Shown here: one piece after another, positions 1 through 8,703 of the stretch
How the letters are laid out: the number at the start of each line of letters is the position of its first letter
How positions within the stretch are numbered: the stretch's first letter is position 1
Origin: Ruminococcus sp. YE71
GTDB taxonomy: Bacteria > Bacillota > Clostridia > Oscillospirales > Ruminococcaceae
Assembly: GCF_900119155.1 (NCBI RefSeq)
Contig: NZ_FPIR01000001.1
Span: 310,001 to 374,000, forward strand
Direction of reading: 5' to 3'
DNA: 64,000 bases
Notes under the pieces: model-generated
What the model saw: only the letters and a program-made list of their open reading frames with translations
The model's database searches: none
What the model was told of the DNA's origin: nothing
Made by a program: the position numbers and the translations under genes

Positions 1-155
1 AGATCGACGAAGTAGCAGGAGGCATCTTACCTCCTCCGTCACACATACCAACCTGCTCGAAATGCGGCTCACCGATGACCCGGGGTAACGGCGTGATGTA
101 TTATTGCCCTAACGGCTGTCCCGTCATTCCGCCTACCATTGTTATCGAAGAATAA
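1..155 (+). CDS. Double-glycine-leader Cys-rich mini-protein, 5' end outside window
   Basis: The reading frame starts before the window; codons begin at position 3 and the stop is TAA at 153-155. The visible part begins with the end of a leader, IDEVAGG, a classic double-glycine site for C39 peptidase-exporters. A mature part of about 43 residues follows with four cysteines spaced C-x2-C-x13-C-x3-C and a Pro-rich tail. That spacing resembles a small zinc ribbon. The peptide at 6007-6462 shares the double-glycine leader and cysteine pairs, and the NHLM exporter genes lie 6 kb away, so this is probably an exporter cargo. No maturation enzyme is visible nearby. The leader and frame are seen directly; the zinc binding is inference. 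Confidence 0.75.
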   Translation, partial: IDEVAGGILPPPSHIPTCSKCGSPMTRGNGVMYYCPNGCPVIPPTIVIEE

Positions 156-173
156 TTTAAGGAAGAACTTACC

Positions 174-248
174 ATGAGCGAAGAAATGAAGAAGAATGTC
201 AGCGACGAAGAGCTGAACAAGGAACAGGGTTCACTGCTTAACAATTGA
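174..248 (+). CDS. Leader-only peptide, 24 residues, no cargo
   Basis: A small ORF starts with ATG at 174 behind AAGGAAGAA and stops with TGA at 246. It lies 18 bp after the previous stop and 47 bp before the next start, in the same direction. It contains SDEELNKEQGSLLNN, which looks like the C-terminal part of a RiPP leader (LSDEELxxVxGG) but lacks the GG and ends at once. It could be a truncated precursor, a decoy leader, or a decayed gene. Function is unknown. Confidence 0.5.
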   Translation: MSEEMKKNVSDEELNKEQGSLLNN

Positions 249-295
249 TGGAAGATCATTGATAAAAAACATAATTTAATTAGGAGGAATTAAAA

Positions 296-2581
296 ATGAC
301 AAACTTTAATGTACAGGCATTCATGGATTCACTTTCTGCGGAGATGCAGGAGAAGGTAAAGGCTTGCAAGACCGAAGAGGAGCTTGCGGTCCTGATCGAA
401 GCTGAGGGTATCGACCTTACCGCTTTTGCGGAGAACGAAGAGGACATAGAGCTTACGCTGGAAGATCTGGATGGCGTAGGCGGAGGCAGGGGTTTCCTGC
501 AGACTGCACTTGCATCGGTGATCATGTTCACAAGCGCGGGGGCTGCGGTTGCAAGCCCAACAGGCGGAACTATATTCAATGATACAGCGATCACTGCTTC
601 GGCTGCCGACCCCGGCGTTATCGGTGAGATGGGTAACTATGATTTTGTCGACCCTATAGCTAAGCTCGCATACGATAAAGCAAGAGAATACGGTCTTGAA
701 TATCTTGACAAGGGACTGACCGAGCTGCTCAAGAACGTTCCCTTTGGCGATTCGATAAAGGATCTTATCAAAGATCAGCTCTTCTCGGTATTCGGTATCG
801 AGGGTGAAAAGACCATTACCACCAAGGATCTGAGCGACAAGCTTGACAAGCTGGACGAGAAGATGGATGAGGCATTTGACAAGCAGACCAAGGAACTGAT
901 CGCAGCAATGAACCGCACTGCTGTAGTACAGAAATACAAGAGCGATATGGACACTCTTGTTGCTACGGCGGACGTTGCCGCTATCATTTCGGACAGTGAG
1001 GATGAAGACGATCTGTCCGAAGAGGATAAGCTTGTCAAGCTGGCAATGGTTGTCGGCAACAGTAACACTTGGTCAACAACAGGCAGCTTCATGCACGCTT
1101 ACACAGCGGTCACCAACGATATGATTGGTAAATCCTATTCAAGCGACATGGATTTCTTTACTGCTCTTTATGAGGAACAGAAAGCAAACTATCAGTTCAG
1201 CGGTGAAGTGCTTGATGTTATAACGCCTTATATTCAGAAGATGATCCTTGATTATGCAAGATACACCACGATCCTGTTGGCAAGCCTTGACGCACAGGAG
1301 CAGCTTATCTATGGTGATTTTGATGCTTCAAAGATCACCGACAAGCAGCTCAAGCTTCAGTATGAATCGCTGATGAACGACCGTACAACTATCAAGAAAG
1401 CCAAGATAGTTGTCTCCAAGAATCTGTTCGGTTCCGAAGCCTTCACCAAAAACGGTATATCTATCTCCAAGGTCAGCTCGATAAAGCTTGGTTCCAATAA
1501 CTATGACAATGTTTTCGTTCACCTGAATAAGCTTCTGAGCACGAACAGACTTATACATATCCCCACCGGCAGGGTGCTCAATCCGAATTTGCAGACGGAA
1601 TCGGGCTATAGGCTTATTAACGGAGATAATAAAGAGACCGAGCAGTTCGGACTTGACGGTCTTGAAAGCTCATCGAAAGAAGAGTTTGAAAAGCGTATTA
1701 CCGGACAGATAGGCAACTACTACAACCACAACTGCTTTAGTGCAAAACAGATGGAACAACTGTTTGAACACGTTGAAAAACAGATAGCTTCCGGAAAGTA
1801 TTCAAGCGTAGTTGATTACTTAGATAAGATGGGATTCAATGTTGACCCCAGCTGGGAATCAACAGATGTCGGAAATAGTTGGTCCCCATCCTACGGCTGG
1901 TGGATTCCGACAGGCGGCGGTTATGATGAAAGAAATTATGGTTGGAGTTTTACCGAGACTCGGTATACATGCTGGATAGATGCTATAAATCTGTCAACCG
2001 GTAAGAAAGAAAGCATAAATTGGAGAAGTGTATATAACAACACGGGTCTTGTTGATTTGGTTTGCGGAGATAAAATTTGGTGTGGCGCAAATTACATCAT
2101 GTTCCATGATGCATCAGAAATGACCACTCAGGAGGCAAATGCCGAGGTTGAGAAGAAACAGGCGGAAGCAATGAAAAAGTTTGGAGAAAAGATTAAACTG
2201 GCAGCAGCACTGGCAGATAACTACAACTTCTACTATGAGAAGTATCCCGACCTTCAGGCGGCATTCGGACATGACACAAGCAAGCTCGACGAGCATTTCA
2301 GAAACTACGGTATAAAAGAGGGCAGACAGTTCTCGAAGTATTTCGACCTTCAGTATTACCTTGACAACAACCCCGATGTTAAAGCAGCATTCGGCGGAGA
2401 CTATGAAAAGACACTTAATCATTTCCTTGACTACGGCGTATATGAGGGAAGAAGTCCTTCACCGTTATATGATAGCAAGAGCTATGCAAAGGCTTATCCC
2501 GATCTCACGCCCTATGAGAGATTCGAGAACTTCCTGGCGAAGAATAATACTATAAATTCTGTTACTAATTTTATCAAATAA
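296..2581 (+). CDS. Large (761 aa) protein with Nif11-like double-glycine leader
   Basis: The start follows AGGAGG by 8 nt. Residues 1-65 form an acidic helical leader (FNVQAFMDSLSAEMQ, then LTLEDLDGVGGG), the pattern of Nif11-type leaders cut after Gly-Gly by C39 peptidases. A hydrophobic Ala/Gly-rich segment follows (about residues 66-100), then a long, mostly helical region with a lysine/aspartate-rich coiled-coil-like stretch (about 150-215), and a Trp/Tyr/Gly-rich patch around 520-570. The C-terminus has about three repeats of the type YxxYPDLxxAFGxD...HFxxYGxxEGR, known from secreted proteins of Firmicutes. Export through the NHLM-type C39 exporter is the natural inference, although 760 residues is very large for such a cargo. 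A pore-forming or cell-surface role is possible but not shown. No enzymatic motif was recognised. Confidence 0.7.
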   Translation: MTNFNVQAFMDSLSAEMQEKVKACKTEEELAVLIEAEGIDLTAFAENEEDIELTLEDLDGVGGGRGFLQTALASVIMFTSAGAAVASPTGGTIFNDTAITASAADPGVIGEMGNYDFVDPIAKLAYDKAREYGLEYLDKGLTELLKNVPFGDSIKDLIKDQLFSVFGIEGEKTITTKDLSDKLDKLDEKMDEAFDKQTKELIAAMNRTAVVQKYKSDMDTLVATADVAAIISDSEDEDDLSEEDKLVKLAMVVGNSNTWSTTGSFMHAYTAVTNDMIGKSYSSDMDFFTALYEEQKANYQFSGEVLDVITPYIQKMILDYARYTTILLASLDAQEQLIYGDFDASKITDKQLKLQYESLMNDRTTIKKAKIVVSKNLFGSEAFTKNGISISKVSSIKLGSNNYDNVFVHLNKLLSTNRLIHIPTGRVLNPNLQTESGYRLINGDNKETEQFGLDGLESSSKEEFEKRITGQIGNYYNHNCFSAKQMEQLFEHVEKQIASGKYSSVVDYLDKMGFNVDPSWESTDVGNSWSPSYGWWIPTGGGYDERNYGWSFTETRYTCWIDAINLSTGKKESINWRSVYNNTGLVDLVCGDKIWCGANYIMFHDASEMTTQEANAEVEKKQAEAMKKFGEKIKLAAALADNYNFYYEKYPDLQAAFGHDTSKLDEHFRNYGIKEGRQFSKYFDLQYYLDNNPDVKAAFGGDYEKTLNHFLDYGVYEGRSPSPLYDSKSYAKAYPDLTPYERFENFLAKNNTINSVTNFIK

Positions 2582-2609
2582 CAATAAAACTGTAATCTAA
2601 CGAACTACA

Positions 2610-2637
2610 AAGCTCCCGTACTGCGGTGCGGGGGCTT
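2610..2637 (+). terminator. Rho-independent terminator-like hairpin
   Basis: A stem of AAGCTCCCGTAC pairs, with mismatches, with GTGCGGGGGCTT around a short TGCG-type loop. It lies 29 bp after the large leader protein and before the next gene. The T-run is short. Confidence 0.55.
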
Positions 2638-2668
2638 GTTCGGGGTATAAGGAAAAGAGGATAGAAAA

Positions 2669-3784
2669 ATGTCAAAGAAAATAATCACTATACTAACTGC
2701 GGTAATGCTCGCCTGCTCGGTGCTGACTGCCTGCGGCTCATCGCAGGGCGATAACAGCACGTCAGAGAGCACAACAACTACCGCCGCAGCAACCGAAAAA
2801 GCGGAGAATACCACCACAACGACTGCCGAAGCTGAGGAAAGCAAGCCCGACACGGACAGCATATCGGAACAGGAGGACAGAGAAGCGGCTGCGCTGTCAA
2901 CGCTTCCCGAGGGAGTAGAGCCGCTTACATGGGAACCGTCTCCGGAGAACCTTATCATCAAATCGGACGAAGCGAGGGAGCTTTACACAAGGATAAAAGC
3001 CGAGGACTATCCCACCCTTGACGAGTTGAAAAACAGCGAGGTTATTGGGCAGATAGACGCGCTTTCTGCGTACTACAAGGTGCTTTACGGCAATACTGCG
3101 GCTATCGACACCCCCGAGCGCAAGCAGTTGCGTGAGGAAATCAAGAAGGAATTTCTCGCCATAGGCTCTGCACGGACGGAGAGTGTTGACGAGGAAACTG
3201 GCAGGCATAAGTACGTCTATGACGGAGAGTTTTCAAAGGACTACAAAATGGAGCTTGTGCTCGGTCTGCCTGCGTCGGGTAAATCGTCGAGAGTAGTAGA
3301 CCCCGACAGCGAGGAAATGAAAGCGTTTATCCTTGACTGTGACGTTATCAAGGAGCTTATCCCCGAATTTCAGGAGAGCTACGGTGCGGGCGCTGACGCC
3401 GTTCACATGGAGAGCATGGATATAATGGACAGTGCCGTACAGGAGTTCCTTTCGGGCGAGATGAAAGGCACTAACGTTATCCTGCCGCTGGTTGCTGACG
3501 ACCTCGATAATCTCACAAAGAATTATATCAAACCATTTGAGGAAGCCGGCTACACCGTAACGGCGAAGTTCGTTGAGTGTGAGCCTAATGTCAGCGTTGC
3601 AAGAAACCTCATGCGTGAGCTTGAAACGGGCAGGATAATCAACAGCGGTGTGGTTATGTCCTTTGGCACTAAGCCGCTGGAGGTGTACAAGGAGCTTGCA
3701 GAAATGAAGAACACCGCAGGCGAGCCATACGGTCTGACCGAGCTTACCGAGGATACGGAGGAAGAAATTAAGGAAGCAGCATAA
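2669..3784 (+). CDS. Lipoprotein with zeta-toxin-like P-loop kinase domain
   Basis: This 371-residue protein has a lipoprotein signal peptide with lipobox LTAC (Cys22), then a Ser/Thr/Ala/Glu-rich linker (about 25-75). A helical region follows, then from about residue 193 a P-loop domain with GLPASGKSS (199-207), an acidic LDCDVIKE motif, and an arginine-containing ARNLMRELETGR segment. The order resembles zeta-toxin/AAA-type kinases such as the UDP-GlcNAc kinase of PezT/zeta. An exported lipoprotein form is unusual, because these enzymes need ATP and usually act in the cytoplasm. No epsilon-type antitoxin lies beside it. Signal peptide and Walker A are seen directly; substrate and role are unknown. 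Confidence 0.7.
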   Translation: MSKKIITILTAVMLACSVLTACGSSQGDNSTSESTTTTAAATEKAENTTTTTAEAEESKPDTDSISEQEDREAAALSTLPEGVEPLTWEPSPENLIIKSDEARELYTRIKAEDYPTLDELKNSEVIGQIDALSAYYKVLYGNTAAIDTPERKQLREEIKKEFLAIGSARTESVDEETGRHKYVYDGEFSKDYKMELVLGLPASGKSSRVVDPDSEEMKAFILDCDVIKELIPEFQESYGAGADAVHMESMDIMDSAVQEFLSGEMKGTNVILPLVADDLDNLTKNYIKPFEEAGYTVTAKFVECEPNVSVARNLMRELETGRIINSGVVMSFGTKPLEVYKELAEMKNTAGEPYGLTELTEDTEEEIKEAA

Positions 3785-3800
3785 GCCAAAGGAGAGTGAA

Positions 3801-4013
3801 AAGCTCCCCGTGATGACCTGCGTCGGAACGGCTGTCGTTTTTATCTGGAGACAGTATCTTACAAAGATCACATTTCAGGTCTGGTTCGGCGAACACTGGG
3901 GAAATTTCATATCGGCATTTCTGCTGATAGGTCTTGCCGTCACGGTCTATCCGCTGATTATCATGAAAAGCGTGGGAAATGCAAGCAATAAAACTGCCGT
4001 TTCTGCTACTTGA
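3801..4013 (+). pseudogene. Remnant of small membrane protein (DUF2798-like)
   Basis: An open frame runs from just after the zeta-like lipoprotein gene to TGA at 4011. The only starts are a GTG/ATG pair at 3810-3815, with no well-placed ribosome binding site. The product has one or two hydrophobic segments and a pattern (PVMT...GTAVVFIW, then WGNFISAFLL, ending PLIIMKSV) that resembles the second half of DUF2798 two-helix proteins. The first half is missing, so it is called a fragment. It lies immediately before the TetR gene. Confidence 0.35.
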
Positions 4014-4068
4014 ATCGGGGGCTGACCGTCCGATCAGCCCCAACATCTTTATTATGAGGAGAAAACAA

Positions 4069-4641
4069 ATGAGCGAAAAAAAGCCCGACCGCCGCACTCT
4101 GAAAACACGAAAGGCGATATGTGACGCATTTGCAGAACTTCTTTATGAAAAGGAACTGCATAAGATAACAGTGCAGGAAATATCCGATAAAGCCGATGTC
4201 AACCGTGTGACTTTTTACAATCATTATCTCGACGTTTACGATCTGTATGACAAGCTCGAAGCAGACGTGCTTGTTGAACTTGGACTGCTTATATTGCAGC
4301 TTGACGAAATGCGTTCTGAGGAGTTTTTTTCATGCCTTATCGGATATATTTCCGATAAGAGAAACATATTCAGAATGATATTCAGCCCTAACGGAACAAA
4401 CCGCCTTCGGGATAAATTCGGCAGACTTATGGAGGGACTTTTCAGCAAGCTGACAGCCGAAAAGCTGGACAGTGACCTTTCGGATAATAGGATAGAATAT
4501 TTCAGCTGCTACCGGGCACAGGGCTGTATATCAGTTATAGAGAAATGGGTGCTGGGCGGTCTGTCGGTGCCGAAGGAATTTATCATTAAAACGGCATCGG
4601 AGCTTGACAGCAATACCGAAAAGCTTATATGTAAGCGTTAA
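4069..4641 (+). CDS. TetR/AcrR family transcriptional regulator
   Basis: The 190-residue protein starts at ATG 4069, placed 7-8 nt after GAGGAG; an upstream in-frame extension lacks such a site. The N-terminal helix-turn-helix (about residues 15-55) reads TRKAICDAFAELL...ITVQEISDKADVNRVTFYNHY, typical of TetR proteins. The C-terminal ligand domain resembles the TetR_C_33-type group of Firmicutes (YNHYLDVYDLYD...GGLSVP). It probably represses its neighbours or itself. Both flanking genes (3801-4013 and 4660-5076) look truncated, so its original target may be partly lost. Confidence 0.8.
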   Translation: MSEKKPDRRTLKTRKAICDAFAELLYEKELHKITVQEISDKADVNRVTFYNHYLDVYDLYDKLEADVLVELGLLILQLDEMRSEEFFSCLIGYISDKRNIFRMIFSPNGTNRLRDKFGRLMEGLFSKLTAEKLDSDLSDNRIEYFSCYRAQGCISVIEKWVLGGLSVPKEFIIKTASELDSNTEKLICKR

Positions 4642-4659
4642 ATATAAGGAGTTATTGTT

Positions 4660-5076
4660 ATGAGAAAAAAGCTGACAGCAGAACAGCAGGGCAATACAGC
4701 AGGAAGAGATTACACATTTGCACCTGATGACCGTGTACTTTACGGTGGTGATATGCTGACGAAAAATGTTAAAATGAACAAAGTGGATGCTATTGTGAAT
4801 GAGATAGGCGAAGTACCTGTCCTTGCTTTCGGCAACAGCTCTGGTGATTTTTCTATGGCGCAGTACACTGTTCAGAACGGCGGCAGGGCATATATGCTGC
4901 TCTGTGACGATACCGAAAGAGATCACGGCGACATAGACACCGCAAATGAGTTCGCAGAGAAGTGTTCAGCACTTGGCTTTGAAACTGTTTCTATGAAGAA
5001 TGAATTTGACACGATATACGGCGATAATGTAAAGTGCGTTGAATATCAGCAGGAGAAATCAGCACCGGCAGCGTGA
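4660..5076 (+). pseudogene. C-terminal part of a HAD-superfamily phosphatase, N-terminal half missing
   Basis: An ATG at 4660 follows AAGGAG. The 138-residue product contains late HAD motifs: a lysine region (KNVKMNKVDAI) and the acidic motif AFGNSSGDFSM, which is motif IV of HAD hydrolases (GNSxxD), then LLCDDTERDHGD. The N-terminal DxDxT nucleophile motif and the early core are absent, so it should not be catalytically active. The first 25 residues look unrelated. It reads as an internal deletion product lying directly behind the TetR gene. Confidence 0.6.
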
Positions 5077-5122
5077 CTGTCAAAACAACAAAACAGATAG
5101 TATTATAAAGGAGTAAATTAGA

Positions 5123-5923
5123 ATGAAGAATACGAAAGTAATTATGACAATAGTCGCAGCAGCGGTGCTTATGGCAGGCTGTGGAAGTACATCGGAGAAT
5201 GATTCATCGGAGGCAGCAACTACAACAACTGCTGTTACAGAAGCCGAAACCACCACCACAACAGCGGCAGAAGAAGCTGAACCGGAAACAGAGGAAGAAA
5301 CCTCCGAAACGGAGGAGGATCCCTTTGGTGATGAATACTGGGAATCCACCGAGAGACTTATCCCCGTGACCTATGAGGGCGATTTTGAGTATGACGGCGT
5401 GACCTTTAAAACGCTTGCTGATGTGTTTACGGCAGCGGGTGACGATCCAAATGTGGGGTCGTCGGGGAATCAGTTCATCTGCGTTATTGAAAATGACAAC
5501 ATCTGCGCACGTTTTATTGCAAATATGCCTGCGGATATGACACAGCAGCTGTATGATCTTGACATTTTTGATGATGACTACAAGCAGAAGGAGCTTGACC
5601 TTGTAAAAGATCTGGAGATCGCAAGGGTAGACGATTTGAAGGCAGGCGTACCCGCACAGGAGGAGCTTGATAAATATAACGGCTTCACGGTAAGCGAGCT
5701 TGCAGACGCAGGCTTTGAAATGAGCGGCTGGTCTATTGTGGGAACAGAGGGCGAATTTACCTTTGACAACGGATATTATGAATACGCAGTGACCTTTAAT
5801 GAGCCGCTTTCCGAAGATACAGATTACAACGAAACAGGAGCAACTGATGGTTTGACCGTAAAAAGCGTGACTTACTCTCAGCTTTCCTATAATGCATTCA
5901 ACACAGACGATCTGTTTGAATAA
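5123..5923 (+). CDS. Lipoprotein of unknown function
   Basis: This 266-residue protein has a lipoprotein signal (lipobox LMAGC, Cys20) followed by a Thr/Ala/Glu-rich linker to about residue 70. A compact acidic domain with no recognised family follows (starting LIPVTYEGDFEYDGV). The start ATG follows AAAGGAG. The linker resembles that of the lipoprotein at 2669, but the C-terminal domain is different. It is the last gene before a convergent terminator. It presumably sits on the outer face of the membrane. Confidence 0.65.
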   Translation: MKNTKVIMTIVAAAVLMAGCGSTSENDSSEAATTTTAVTEAETTTTTAAEEAEPETEEETSETEEDPFGDEYWESTERLIPVTYEGDFEYDGVTFKTLADVFTAAGDDPNVGSSGNQFICVIENDNICARFIANMPADMTQQLYDLDIFDDDYKQKELDLVKDLEIARVDDLKAGVPAQEELDKYNGFTVSELADAGFEMSGWSIVGTEGEFTFDNGYYEYAVTFNEPLSEDTDYNETGATDGLTVKSVTYSQLSYNAFNTDDLFE

Positions 5924-5951
5924 GTGTAAAGGATTTTTTTATACTAAAAAT

Positions 5952-5992
5952 CAACAGCCAATGCACTCTTTTTCCGGGCGCATTGGCTGTTG
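5952..5992. terminator. Bidirectional terminator between convergent operons
   Basis: A perfect 13-bp stem, CAACAGCCAATGC with GCATTGGCTGTTG, encloses a 15-nt loop. It lies between the lipoprotein gene and the convergent Cys-rich cargo gene. T-rich and A-rich flanks fit termination in both directions. Confidence 0.75.
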
Positions 5993-6006
5993 TTAATTAT
6001 GATCAT

Positions 6007-6462
6007 TCAGACCTCGTTTCCGTTTTTATCATAGCAATCAAGACAACCTCTTTCATCAAGAAACAGAGTGCATTTCCGACAAGTTTTACGTTTATATCTC
6101 GAATCGAGTTCATGCACTCCACCCTTCGGACAAAGCCCTTCGGCATTCCATATCCAGTAATCCGTCCATGTGAGATAGTAGCCATAAAGACAGCCCACAG
6201 ACTTACCGTCGGGAGCAACCTCGCCGCCTGAAAGCAATCCCCCCGCAACGCTTTCAAGATCATTTATTGAAAGCTCGGAATCCTCCGTCTCTTTTCTGAA
6301 ATCTTCAGCAGGGATATTATAACCCAGCTTTTTTGCCGCAACGGAAGCCATTTCGGGTGTGATCTCGCCATCAGTCATAAGCTCGTCAAGATTTTTAAGA
6401 TACTGCTGTCGAAGCCCATTATCATTATTTATCCTATTTTTCAATCTGTTTATCTCCGTCAT
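6007..6462 (-). CDS. Double-glycine-leader Cys-rich cargo protein of the NHLM-type exporter
   Basis: This 151-residue protein is the last gene of the exporter operon, 14 bp after the ABC gene. The leader (about residues 1-80) ends LSINDLESVAGGLLSGG, with two candidate Gly-Gly sites. The mature part of about 70 residues holds six cysteines, ending in TCRKC...GCLDC (C-x2-C-x8-C-x2-C), like a small zinc ribbon. It also has a Trp/Tyr-rich stretch (YYLTWTDYWIW). Its position in the operon makes it the likely dedicated substrate of the C39 peptidase. No lanthionine, radical SAM or YcaO enzyme is present, so it may be exported unmodified. Confidence 0.75.
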   Translation of the reverse strand: MTEINRLKNRINNDNGLRQQYLKNLDELMTDGEITPEMASVAAKKLGYNIPAEDFRKETEDSELSINDLESVAGGLLSGGEVAPDGKSVGCLYGYYLTWTDYWIWNAEGLCPKGGVHELDSRYKRKTCRKCTLFLDERGCLDCYDKNGNEV

Positions 6463-6476
6463 ATAAATACCTCTCG

Positions 6477-8690
6477 TTACTGCCCTAAATCCAGCCGTTG
6501 CCGTTTAACAAGCTCGGCAAAATAGCCGTTTTTACTGATAAGCTGCTCATAGCTGCCCTCCTCGATGATACGTCCGCCGTCAAGCACCAAAATGCGGTCG
6601 CAATGTCGGATAGTCGAAAGTCTGTGTGCTATTACAATTCGTGTGCAGCCCATTTTGTCAAGCGCCTCGCTGACCTGCTTCTGCGTCTTGTTGTCAAGTG
6701 CAGAAGTCGCTTCGTCGAACATGAGTATTTTTGGCTTGGGAGCAACAGCTCTTGCTATCATGATACGTTGCTTCTGACCGCCCGAAATGCCGCCCTGTCC
6801 TTCTGAAATGAGCGTCTGCATACCCATAGGCATAGCTCTGATGTCGTCCGCTATGCCTGCGACCTCTGCCGCTTCCCACGCTTCGTCAAGCGTCAGGTGC
6901 GGTGCGGAAATGACTATGTTTGAAAATATATCGCCTTGAAACAGTCCGCCGCTTTGCATTACCGTACCGATCTTTTGTCTCAGTGAGCCGAGGTCGAGCC
7001 TGTTTATGTCCTTGCCGTCATAGTAGACAGCGCCCTTTTCGGGCTTCTCAAAGCCCAAGAGTATACGCATTAGCGTACTCTTGCCGCATCCTGTCCTTCC
7101 GACTATAGCAACATATTCGCCAGGGCGTATTTTCAGCGACAAATTTTTTACAATGTAGGGGCTGTTTTCATTGTAGCGGAAATATACGTTGTTCAGCTCT
7201 ATACCGCCCGTTAGCTTGGTGACGATCTCTTTGCCGTGTCCGTCAGGACTAAGGCGGTTATCGGCGGTCTCGGGTTCGGCTTTCAAAAAAGGCTCTGCCA
7301 TTTCCAGTATCGGCTTGATACGTCCTACCGAAAGTGCCATGCCAGCCAGCGAGGTGAATGCGCCCATGACCGCACCATAAGCCGCCGTGAATGCAAAATA
7401 ATTCGACTGGTCGATACCGCCCTTTACCGCAAGATAGTACAGTAGTATATTAGAGAACAGGCTTATCGCCGTAGTGATAACACCGTTCATCTTGATGAAT
7501 GTGGGCGGTGCATAGGTAAGTTCAGCACTGTCGGAATAGAGGTTCAGCCACCTTGCAAAAAATCGCTTTTCCGCCCCCGACAGCTTTATCTTCTGCACAC
7601 CGCTTATCATAGCATAAGTTACGCCCGATTCCCTTGCTCCAAGCTCCATTTGCCGCTTGCTTATGCGTATCTGCACCACCGAAGAAACAGTTGTAAAAAT
7701 GACCGTTGTCAGTATTATCAGCAGCGACGGTACAACGAGTACAGGGGCAAAGCTGAAAATCTGCGTGATGTATAACAGCGATGTCAGCGAACTGAGTCCT
7801 GTTCCTACCACCATTCCGAGAATAAGCTCACAAAGCTGATTTACCGACATTGAACGGCTCATAAGCTCACCTGCGCTGTAATTGCGGAAGAAATTTGCGG
7901 GCAGGCTCATTATCCTCATCATCATAGCCGACTGCACGCCCAAGCTCGTTTTTGTCTGTATACGGCTGTTCAGCATAGCGCTCACCGAGCTGATAAGCTG
8001 AGAAGAAATTGCCGTGCAGAGCATACATACAGCGATACCCACAAGCATTTTCGTACTGCCGCTTGATATGACAGGTCCAGTAAGCGCCTTTGTGATGCGG
8101 GGCATAAGCATACCCACGCCTGTGACCGCAAGTGCCGCAAGAACGATCATCACAGAATCGCTCATGGTCATGCAGCCCTTCATGTACCGGAGCAGATCGG
8201 GAATCGTGAGCTTTCTCTGTGGCAGCGGCTTATAGAAGCAATAGGCTTCACGCTCGAAAAGCTCTGCCGTTTTCTTTGTCAGCTTTATCCGTTTGCTGTT
8301 CGCCCGGTCAATGAAATAGTACCCCGAATATTTGTCGGGCAGAAGTGCTGTCGGCTCGCCGCCATCTTTTTTGTAGGCGAGTATCGCCCCATAAGCGTCC
8401 TTCCACCAGTTTTCATCAAGCTCGATCTGCCGCTTCATCAGACCGTGAGGGCGCAGGCAGTAATCAAGCTGTTCCTCATGCTCTTTAATGGTCTTTGGTA
8501 TCTCCACAGGTTTGAAGTGGTAATACTTCAATATATCGTCTATCGCCTGTTTGGTGATTATGTGTTCGTCGCTTATATTTGTGGCTGTCCTCTCGCCGAG
8601 TACGACCCCTGCCACACGGAAAAAGGACTCCTCAAACAGCTGCTGATCGAGGTCGCTGCGCTGTTTTATCTGCTTTTCAAACCAACCCAA
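6477..8690 (-). CDS. NHLM-type ABC exporter, permease-ATPase without peptidase
   Basis: This 737-residue half-transporter has an N-terminal soluble region (about 1-170), a six-helix ABC membrane domain (about 180-450) and an ATPase domain (about 490-735). The ATPase domain shows GRTGCGKST (Walker A), SGGQKQR (signature) and ILMFDEATSALD (Walker B). Layout and neighbourhood match the second ABC protein of NHLM bacteriocin systems, which pairs with a C39-containing partner. The N-terminal region is shorter than in many family members. The likely start is TTG at 8690, behind GAGGTGAAGGA. It lies 13 bp after the peptidase-exporter gene. Confidence 0.85.
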   Translation of the reverse strand: MGWFEKQIKQRSDLDQQLFEESFFRVAGVVLGERTATNISDEHIITKQAIDDILKYYHFKPVEIPKTIKEHEEQLDYCLRPHGLMKRQIELDENWWKDAYGAILAYKKDGGEPTALLPDKYSGYYFIDRANSKRIKLTKKTAELFEREAYCFYKPLPQRKLTIPDLLRYMKGCMTMSDSVMIVLAALAVTGVGMLMPRITKALTGPVISSGSTKMLVGIAVCMLCTAISSQLISSVSAMLNSRIQTKTSLGVQSAMMMRIMSLPANFFRNYSAGELMSRSMSVNQLCELILGMVVGTGLSSLTSLLYITQIFSFAPVLVVPSLLIILTTVIFTTVSSVVQIRISKRQMELGARESGVTYAMISGVQKIKLSGAEKRFFARWLNLYSDSAELTYAPPTFIKMNGVITTAISLFSNILLYYLAVKGGIDQSNYFAFTAAYGAVMGAFTSLAGMALSVGRIKPILEMAEPFLKAEPETADNRLSPDGHGKEIVTKLTGGIELNNVYFRYNENSPYIVKNLSLKIRPGEYVAIVGRTGCGKSTLMRILLGFEKPEKGAVYYDGKDINRLDLGSLRQKIGTVMQSGGLFQGDIFSNIVISAPHLTLDEAWEAAEVAGIADDIRAMPMGMQTLISEGQGGISGGQKQRIMIARAVAPKPKILMFDEATSALDNKTQKQVSEALDKMGCTRIVIAHRLSTIRHCDRILVLDGGRIIEEGSYEQLISKNGYFAELVKRQRLDLGQ

Positions 8691-8703
8691 AGTCCTTCAC
8701 CTC

